10,866 nucleotides of DNA from contig DBYJ01000028.1 in NCBI GenBank assembly GCA_002309805.1, positions 671-11,536 on the forward strand, written 5' to 3'. The stretch is from Bacteroidales bacterium UBA1189 (GTDB lineage: Bacteria > Bacteroidota > Bacteroidia > Bacteroidales > Bacteroidaceae). A program made the translations under genes and the position numbers. Below, one piece after another: positions 5,916-10,866 of the stretch. The notes under the pieces are model-generated. The model was not told the origin of the DNA. It ran no database searches and was given only the letters and a program-made list of their open reading frames with translations. How positions within the stretch are numbered: the stretch's first letter is position 1; each line of letters begins with the position of its first letter.

Positions 5916-8789
5916 ATGAAACGTCTCGCCCTTCTGCCCCTCCTGTTCCTCTGCGTCACGCTTGCGGCGCAGACGGAGGACGACGTGGCTCAGCTGGTGA
6001 CGTATGCTGCGCGCATCAACTACTTCAACCGCCTCTGTCCGCAGGAGAAAGTCTATCTCCATCTTGACAACACGGCATACTTCCAGGGCGAGACCATCTG
6101 GTATGCCGCTAATGTGGTGGATGCTACTACGGGAGTCGAAGCTGCCAGCAAGGTGCTCTATGTGGAGTTGCTTTCGCCGACGGGCGTAGTGCTGAAGCAG
6201 CAGAAGCTGAAGGTGGTTGACGGGCGTTGTCATGGTTCTTTTTCTCTTATTGATACCTCCGTGGAGGAGGCTGTGACATTGCGCGGCGCTATTGGCTACC
6301 CCAGCGGCTACTACCAGATCCGTGCCTACACGCGTGCCATGCTCAACTTCGACGATGCCGGCGTCTTCTCGCGCGTCATCCCCGTCTATAAGGCTCCCGA
6401 GGAAGAGGGCGAATACGATGATCCCGTCATGCGCCAATACAACGGCAAGGAGACTAACCGTCCCGAGCCGAAGCGCTCGGAGAAGCTTGACGCACTCAAC
6501 ATCACCTTCTATCCCGAGGGCGGACATCTCATCAGCGGCCTTCCCTGCCGCATCGCTTTCAAGGCTACCGACAAGCAGGGGCATGGCGTCAGCATCGAAG
6601 CCTTGACGGATGCCGATGGGAACTCGCTCTCCATTCCCCTCCAGCACAATGGCATGGGCAGTTTCACCTTCACTCCTGGTAAGAGGGCGCAGAAGGTGCA
6701 GGCTGTTTATGAGGGCACGTCCTACACCTTCACCCTGCCTGAACCTGATTCGGAAGGATGCACGCTACAAATAATGGGGTCCACGAGTCAACAAGTCCAC
6801 GAGTCTACGAGTGGGGGGCGAAGCTCAACACGTCAGCAAGTCAACGAGTCCACAAGTGGAGATAGTCTTATCGTCAACTTTGCTGCTGCGGGAGGTCCCT
6901 CGAAAAAGCTGCTGGCTTATACCCTCACTTCGCAGGGGAAGTGCCACGTTGTGGATACGCTTACCATCGGCACGCGAGGCTGCACCCGTACCATCACTAC
7001 CGCATCCCTTCCTACGGGCGTCTATCAGTTGACGCTCTTCGACGTCAAGGGAGCCGTCTATGCCCAGCGCCTGCTCTTTATCGACAACGGCATCCAAACC
7101 GAAACCATCTCCGTTACTGCCGAAAAGGCCGAAATCCATCCCTTCGATGAAATCCGACTGAATTTGAAAGCCTCATCTAAATCCTCCCCTGAAGGGAAGG
7201 ACTTTAAGTCACCCCTCCTTCAGGAGGGTTGCTCTCCCCCGATAACGGGGGAGTCGGAGGGGGTGCAAAGACCATTGAAGGGGGAGGCTCTTACCTTCTC
7301 TCTTGCTGTGCGTGATGCGGCTGACTATGGCACCGCCTACCGCGACGACATCCGCACCTATATGCTCCTCTCTTCCGAACTGAAGGGATTGATAGAGGAA
7401 CCGGGGTGGTACTTTGAAAGTGAACAGAGATCAGTGAACAGTGAACAGATAATGGCTAAGGAGCCGCAAACCAAGGTATCATCTGATCACTGTTCACTGT
7501 TCACTGATCACTCAAGGCTTGCGGCTCTCGACCTCCTCATGCTCGTGCAGGGCTGGACACGCTATAACTGGCGGCAAATGGCGGGGGTGGAGCCGTTTGA
7601 AATCCGTCATTATACGGAGAGCCAGCTTGTGGTTGACGGCTGGGCCTTCAGCCGTATTAAGGAGACGCCCCTTGCCGATGTGAAGATTGCCGTCCGCCTT
7701 ACTGCCCAGGACCGCCAGCAACGTCAGGAGGCAACTGTCACTACGGATAGTCTCGGCTACTGGAGCGTCGGCGTGGAGGACTTCGAGGGCGAATGGGACC
7801 TCTATATGGAGACTCGGCAGAAAGGGGATAAGAACGCAATCAAGACCACACGCGTCCGTCTGGAGCGCTCGTCGAAGCCCGCCCTGTATGCCTACGCGCC
7901 TATTGAGAAATGGCTGCCGTCCTATACGTGGAACCCCGACGAAATGCTTACCGTAGAGGAGGCGGAAGACCCCGAATACCTGCTTCCCACGGACTCGCAC
8001 CTGTTGCAGGAAGTGGAGGTTACAGGCCGCCGCAAGTACATCGACTACTATACCTTCAAAGCTTTCGATGCCGAAAAGGATGCCGAGCTGATGCTTGACG
8101 AGGGAAGCTACACCTACAAGGTGGAGGACTATCTTCGCGAAAAGGGCTACGATCTTCAGCTCTCGATGGGAGATGTCGGCGACGTTGCAAGTTCCGATGA
8201 TTATGAGTCCTCACGTCTGAATTACTTCAAAAATATGGTAAAGGCTGCGCCCATCAATAATCGTCGCACCTTCTGGTACATCCACGAGGGCAAGGTCAAT
8301 CGCACCGCCCCTTCGTACTTCGCCGGTTATGCCCTTGACCTTGAGGAGGTGAAGAGCATCATCGTCTATGACGACCCTTGGGTTTATGAGACTTTTCCTG
8401 GCATCACAGACCTTTTGACGAAACAGGAGATAGATGAAATAGCCAATACCAATCGGCAAGAGGAGGGGGATCCCTTTTCACCCGGCATGTACGTGATTGA
8501 CATTGAACTTAATCCCTCCCGCAAACGTCGTACCTATGTGGATAAGAATGCCCGTTCCACCTCCTTCGAAGGCTATACGCCCGTTATGGAGTTCTACGCT
8601 CCCACCTATCCCAACGGCCCTATTCAGGGCGACACGGACTATCGTCGCACCATCTACTGGAATCCCGAAGTCACTACCGATGCCGATGGCCACGCCTCCG
8701 TTTCTTTCTATAATAACGGCTACTCCCGCGCCCTCACCATAAGCGCCGAAGGTATGACGCAAGACGGCGTACCGATTATCAACCAATAA
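5916..8789 (+). CDS. Large exported MG2-like / TonB-plug-like protein of Bacteroidetes
   Basis: 957 residues from ATG 5916. Signal peptide MKRLALLPLLFLCVTLAAQ (about 1-19, no lipobox) implies export to the periplasm or outer membrane. Residues about 41-155 look like a macroglobulin MG2 β-sandwich (PQEKVYLHLDNTAYFQGETIWY, then YPSGYYQIRAYTRAM). A second sandwich covers about 190-285 (ITFYPEGGHLISGLPCRIAF), with further β-domains to about 480. A conserved block LDLLMLVQGWTRYNW follows from about 538. LLQEVEVTGRRK at 696-707 resembles the start of a TonB-plug domain, and the C-terminus (VSFYNNGYSRALTISAEG) is β-rich. No thioester motif or 22-strand barrel is seen, so it is not a full receptor or a classical α2-macroglobulin. 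Three in-frame repeat insertions lie at residues about 288-316, 420-456 and 501-533, in apparent loops, making it longer than the domains require. It is transcribed alone. The function is unknown. Confidence 0.82.
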   Translation: MKRLALLPLLFLCVTLAAQTEDDVAQLVTYAARINYFNRLCPQEKVYLHLDNTAYFQGETIWYAANVVDATTGVEAASKVLYVELLSPTGVVLKQQKLKVVDGRCHGSFSLIDTSVEEAVTLRGAIGYPSGYYQIRAYTRAMLNFDDAGVFSRVIPVYKAPEEEGEYDDPVMRQYNGKETNRPEPKRSEKLDALNITFYPEGGHLISGLPCRIAFKATDKQGHGVSIEALTDADGNSLSIPLQHNGMGSFTFTPGKRAQKVQAVYEGTSYTFTLPEPDSEGCTLQIMGSTSQQVHESTSGGRSSTRQQVNESTSGDSLIVNFAAAGGPSKKLLAYTLTSQGKCHVVDTLTIGTRGCTRTITTASLPTGVYQLTLFDVKGAVYAQRLLFIDNGIQTETISVTAEKAEIHPFDEIRLNLKASSKSSPEGKDFKSPLLQEGCSPPITGESEGVQRPLKGEALTFSLAVRDAADYGTAYRDDIRTYMLLSSELKGLIEEPGWYFESEQRSVNSEQIMAKEPQTKVSSDHCSLFTDHSRLAALDLLMLVQGWTRYNWRQMAGVEPFEIRHYTESQLVVDGWAFSRIKETPLADVKIAVRLTAQDRQQRQEATVTTDSLGYWSVGVEDFEGEWDLYMETRQKGDKNAIKTTRVRLERSSKPALYAYAPIEKWLPSYTWNPDEMLTVEEAEDPEYLLPTDSHLLQEVEVTGRRKYIDYYTFKAFDAEKDAELMLDEGSYTYKVEDYLREKGYDLQLSMGDVGDVASSDDYESSRLNYFKNMVKAAPINNRRTFWYIHEGKVNRTAPSYFAGYALDLEEVKSIIVYDDPWVYETFPGITDLLTKQEIDEIANTNRQEEGDPFSPGMYVIDIELNPSRKRRTYVDKNARSTSFEGYTPVMEFYAPTYPNGPIQGDTDYRRTIYWNPEVTTDADGHASVSFYNNGYSRALTISAEGMTQDGVPIINQ
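6781..6857. repeat. Two blocks of four 8-bp units inside the MG2-like gene
   Basis: Units of the form CAACAAGT: CCACGAGT, CAACAAGT, CCACGAGT, CTACGAGT (6781-6812), then a 13-bp G-rich link, then CAACACGT, CAGCAAGT, CAACGAGT, CCACAAGT (6826-6857). Both blocks end in GG. They encode the Ser/Thr/Gln-rich stretch at residues about 288-316 (STSQQVHESTS and STRQQVNESTS). The same 8-mer appears directly before the ileS start codon. Confidence 0.85.
7182..7270. repeat. Three consecutive palindromes inside the MG2-like gene
   Basis: TCCT-C-CCCT-GA-AGGG-A-AGGA near 7182-7201, CCCTCCT-TC-AGGAGGG at 7213-7228, and CTCCCCCG-ATAA-CGGGGGAG at 7234-7253 are followed by a G-rich tail to about 7270. They encode residues about 420-456 (SSKSSPEGKDF, SPLLQEG, SPPITGESEG), placed between β-strands LNLKA and LTFSLAVRDAA. 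The mRNA here would be strongly folded although it lies in mid-gene. Confidence 0.75.
7421..7513. repeat. GTGAACA-type inverted repeat inside the MG2-like gene
   Basis: GATCAGTGAACAGTGAACAG at 7429-7448 has its exact reverse complement at 7490-7509, with a 41-bp loop. A further TGAACAG sits at 7421-7427. The segment encodes residues about 501-533 (ESEQRSVNSEQ and SSDHCSLFTDHS), breaking the sequence between GWYFE and RLAALDLLMLVQGW. Confidence 0.85.
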
Positions 8790-8877
8790 AAAATCCCTAT
8801 CTCACAACCCCCTGAAGAAAGGCTTTTTCCGCCATGCGTAAAAGGCTCGTTTTCTGTGCGGAATCAAAGGATAGAAT

Positions 8878-8987
8878 ATTTTCATCGCAATGGTTAAATG
8901 TTTTCACTGCAATGAAAGAAAGTTTTCACTGCGATGAAAGAAAGTTTTCATTGCAATGGTTAATTCTTTTCATCGCGATGAAAAAAC
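8878..8987. repeat. Five-unit 22-bp tandem array with palindromic cores
   Basis: Five contiguous units of exactly 22 bp: 8878-8899, 8900-8921, 8922-8943, 8944-8965 and 8966-8987. All share TTTTCA, then YYGCRR, then a TG. The last unit holds a perfect 18-bp palindrome, TTTTCATCGCGATGAAAA (8967-8984). The six central bases vary only by transitions (TCGCAA, CTGCAA, CTGCGA, TTGCAA, TCGCGA). No spacers, so not CRISPR. It ends 80 bp before the ileS -33 element. Confidence 0.87.
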
Positions 8988-9020
8988 GGTAATCCCTGAT
9001 GCTGGCTTTTGCACGTCAGC

Positions 9021-9045
9021 TATTTTGCAAAGCAAAATAATTTTT
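9021..9045 (+). terminator. AT-rich hairpin with T-run between the array and the ileS promoter
   Basis: TATTTTGC (9021-9028), AAA, GCAAAATA (9032-9039), A, then TTTTT at 9041-9045. The 8-bp stem is perfect but has only two G-C pairs. It could end leftover transcription from the MG2-like gene before the ileS promoter. Confidence 0.45.
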
Positions 9046-9066
9046 CGCTGAAAAAGCAGCTTTTCA

Positions 9067-9098
9067 TTTGGCAGTTTGCAGCAAATTGTGTACTTTTG
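9067..9098 (+). promoter_or_regulatory. Bacteroidetes-type promoter of ileS
   Basis: TTTG at 9067-9070, exactly 20 bp, then TACTTTTG at 9091-9098. The predicted transcription start is near 9105, giving a leader of about 44 nt. No T-box-like leader is present, and there is no space for one after the predicted start. Confidence 0.78.
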
Positions 9099-9115
9099 CA
9101 CTTTCTTTTGAAAGT

Positions 9116-9147
9116 CAACTAGTAAATAAGCCAACAAGTCAACAAGA
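9116..9147. repeat. 8-bp repeats in the ileS leader
   Basis: Four 8-mers in register: CAACTAGT, AAATAAGC, CAACAAGT, CAACAAGA (9116-9147). The last one is followed by one A and then the ATG at 9149. The unit is the same as the one inserted in the MG2-like gene at 6781-6857. It occupies the position where a ribosome-binding site would be and contains no Shine-Dalgarno sequence. Confidence 0.7.
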
Positions 9148-9148
9148 A

Positions 9149-10866
9149 ATGGATAAAAAATTTGCTGAATATGGTATGCTGAACCTTGCGGATGTGGCTC
9201 GTGAGGTGCTGGAGAAGTGGGACAGGCAGGACGTCTTTGCGCGTAGCGTGACTGAGCGCGAGGGTTGCCCGTCGTTCGTGTTCTACGAAGGCCCCCCCTC
9301 CGCTAACGGCATGCCCGGCATCCACCACGTGATGGCCCGCAGCATCAAGGATACCTTCTGCCGCTATAAGACGATGAAGGGCTACCAAGTCGCCCGCAAG
9401 GCGGGTTGGGATACTCACGGCCTGCCCGTCGAGCTTGGCGTGGAAAAACTGCTCGGCATCACGAAGGAGGATATCGGCAAGACCATCAGCGTCGATGACT
9501 ATAACCGCCATTGCCGCGAGGAGGTGATGAAATATACGAAGGAGTGGACCGACCTGACGCACAAGATGGGCTATTGGGTGGACCTTGACCATCCCTACAT
9601 CACCTACGACAACCGCTATATCGAAACCCTCTGGTGGCTGCTGAAACAGCTCTATCAGCAGGATTTGCTCTATAAGGGTTACACCATCCAGCCGTACTCG
9701 CCCGCAGCAGGTACGGGCTTGAGCAGCCACGAGCTGAACCAGCCCGGCTGCTACCGCGACGTGAAGGACACTACCGTTACCGCCCTCTTCCGCATGACCG
9801 ACCCGAGGCCGGAGATGACGGAGTGGGGCACGCCCTGCTTCATCGCCTGGACCACCACGCCCTGGACGCTTCCGTCGAACACGGCTCTCTGCGTGGGTCC
9901 CGACATCGACTACGTGGCTGTGCAGACCTACAATCCCTACACGGCTGAGCGCGTGACAATCGTCATGGCTGAGGCTCGCATGGAGGCTTACCTGAAGGGC
10001 GAGCGCGTGGAGACGATGGACGAACTGCTGGCGCTGGACGCCCGGCTGAACGAACTGAAGTTCGCCCCCTATCGCGTGGTAGGCCGCTACAAAGGCGCTG
10101 ACCTCGTGGGGATGCACTACGCTCAGCTGATGCCTTGGGTGAAGCCGTTGGAGAAGGTGGATGCCCTCTCGCCGGCCTATGTGCGCGAAGCCGCCGAACA
10201 GCATCCCGAGCGGACGTTCACCTATGGGCGCGACACGTTTGTGGAGCTTGCCGACTGCGCCTTCCGCGTCATCGCAGGAGACTACGTGACGACGGAGGAC
10301 GGTACGGGCATCGTCCACATCGCCCCGACGTTTGGTGCCGACGATGCCAAGGTGGCGAAGGCTGCCGGCGTACCACCCCTCTACCTTATTAATAAGCAGG
10401 GTGAGACAAGGCCGATGGTGGACCTCACAGGCAAATACTACCTCATCGAGGAGTGTGCCGAGCCGTTCGTCGCCGCGTGCATGGACACCACGCTCTACAG
10501 CCGTCATGCAGGCGACTTCGTGAAGAACGCCTACGACCCGAAGTACAACGTCGGAGGACGCTACGACGAGGCCGCAGCCCAGAAGGACGACGACCTCAAC
10601 GTCGTGCTTACCGTCGAGATGAAGAAAGAGGGCACCGCCTTCAAGATTGAGAAGCATATCCATAATTATCCCCATTGCTGGCGTACCGACAAGCCCGTAC
10701 TCTATTACCCGCTCGACAGCTGGTTCATCCGCAGTACAGCCCGCAAGGAGGAGATGATGGAACTGAACAAGACCATCCTCTGGAAGCCCGAGAGTACGGG
10801 TACAGGCCGCTTCGGCAAGTGGCTGGAGAACCTGAACGATTGGAACCTGAGCCGCAGCCGCTACTG
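9149..10866 (+). CDS. ileS: Isoleucyl-tRNA synthetase, eukaryote-like type, N-terminal half (runs off window)
   Basis: 572 complete codons from ATG 9149 to the right edge; IleRS of this type is usually about 1,100-1,200 residues, so roughly half is present. It charges tRNA-Ile with isoleucine in the cytoplasm. The Rossmann catalytic core starts with FVFYEGPPSANGMPGIHHV (residues 43-61) and RKAGWDTHGLPVE. The HIGH signature reads G57-I58-H59-H60, with the first His and the Gly exchanged relative to HxGH. The CP1 editing domain is intact by its marks: WTTTPWTLPSN (234-244) and GTGIVHIAPTFGADD (385-399), including the conserved Asp. WNLSRSRYW at the edge is the catalytic-core motif after CP1. 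The KMSKS loop and anticodon-binding part lie outside. It is transcribed from its own promoter. The start is supported by the family-typical N-terminus and promoter spacing. Confidence 0.95.
   Translation, partial: MDKKFAEYGMLNLADVAREVLEKWDRQDVFARSVTEREGCPSFVFYEGPPSANGMPGIHHVMARSIKDTFCRYKTMKGYQVARKAGWDTHGLPVELGVEKLLGITKEDIGKTISVDDYNRHCREEVMKYTKEWTDLTHKMGYWVDLDHPYITYDNRYIETLWWLLKQLYQQDLLYKGYTIQPYSPAAGTGLSSHELNQPGCYRDVKDTTVTALFRMTDPRPEMTEWGTPCFIAWTTTPWTLPSNTALCVGPDIDYVAVQTYNPYTAERVTIVMAEARMEAYLKGERVETMDELLALDARLNELKFAPYRVVGRYKGADLVGMHYAQLMPWVKPLEKVDALSPAYVREAAEQHPERTFTYGRDTFVELADCAFRVIAGDYVTTEDGTGIVHIAPTFGADDAKVAKAAGVPPLYLINKQGETRPMVDLTGKYYLIEECAEPFVAACMDTTLYSRHAGDFVKNAYDPKYNVGGRYDEAAAQKDDDLNVVLTVEMKKEGTAFKIEKHIHNYPHCWRTDKPVLYYPLDSWFIRSTARKEEMMELNKTILWKPESTGTGRFGKWLENLNDWNLSRSRY

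Larger units (their letters stand above)
8790..9148. other. 359-bp intergenic region upstream of ileS
   Basis: It contains an imperfect hairpin at 8823-8844 (CTTTT, CGC-CAT-GCG, AAAAG), a possible weak terminator of the MG2-like gene; the 22-bp array; an AT-rich hairpin with T-run; the ileS promoter; and 8-bp repeats in the ileS leader. I see no protein gene and no tRNA. Confidence 0.65.

Noticed and set aside
5667..6647. 326-codon minus-strand open frame spanning the 21-bp array
   Set aside because: Most of it is antisense to the MG2-like gene. Its tail (LNSGEIESN-type repeats) is only the translation of the 21-bp array, open because the period is a multiple of three.
5916..8789. A full TonB-dependent receptor or a classical α2-macroglobulin
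   Set aside because: Only a plug-like segment is seen, with no large β-barrel, and there is no CxEQ thioester motif.
8878..8987. CRISPR array
   Set aside because: The 22-bp units are contiguous, without unique spacers, and no cas gene is nearby. The same reasoning excludes CRISPR for 5711-5815.
9099..9148. T-box or attenuator leader for ileS
   Set aside because: The predicted leader is only about 44 nt and consists of 8-bp repeats, with no T-box sequence. T-boxes are typical of Firmicutes.
9119..10675. 518-codon open frame on the minus strand
   Set aside because: Antisense to ileS, which has unmistakable synthetase motifs. The antisense product is His/Val/Leu-rich with no recognisable domain.

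Overview
The window looks like a chromosomal segment of a Bacteroidota, most likely Bacteroidales and plausibly a Prevotella-like gut or oral genus (placement inferred, no marker search done). The grounds are: four promoters with the Bacteroidetes-type TTTG / TAnnTTTG architecture and no Shine-Dalgarno sequences; FAS1 (fasciclin) lipoproteins; a large secreted macroglobulin-like protein of a type familiar from Bacteroidetes; and a eukaryote-like isoleucyl-tRNA synthetase.

Layout, all genes on the + strand. (1) 1-801: 3' part of a GNAT/FemAB-like acyltransferase gene that enters from the left. (2) 875-2980 and 3095-5224: two tandem, closely similar FAS1 surface lipoproteins, each with its own promoter, evidently a duplication. 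(3) 5225-5915: a 690-bp intergenic region with a strong terminator, a 168-bp MITE-like palindromic element with perfect 24-bp inverted ends, a GC-rich hairpin oriented as a minus-strand terminator, and an exact five-unit 21-bp tandem array just upstream of the next promoter. (4) 5916-8789: a 957-residue exported protein with a macroglobulin (MG2)-like N-terminus and a TonB-plug-like C-terminal part. Its reading frame contains three different in-frame short-repeat/palindrome insertions. (5) 8790-9148: an intergenic region with an exact five-unit 22-bp array with palindromic cores, a hairpin with a T-run, and the ileS promoter. (6) 9149 to the right edge: the 5' half of ileS, with the HIGH signature replaced by GIHH.

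The genes do not form one obvious pathway. The two FAS1 lipoproteins and the MG2-like protein are cell-envelope proteins; ileS is housekeeping and runs off the window. What stands out is the density of short repeats: six unrelated families in about 4 kb (5.3-9.2 kb). Some sit upstream of promoters and some have been absorbed into a coding sequence. No complete new defence or mobile system is visible. The best leads are the paired five-unit arrays, the possible minus-strand RNA read through one of them, the in-frame repeat insertions, and the non-canonical IleRS motif.
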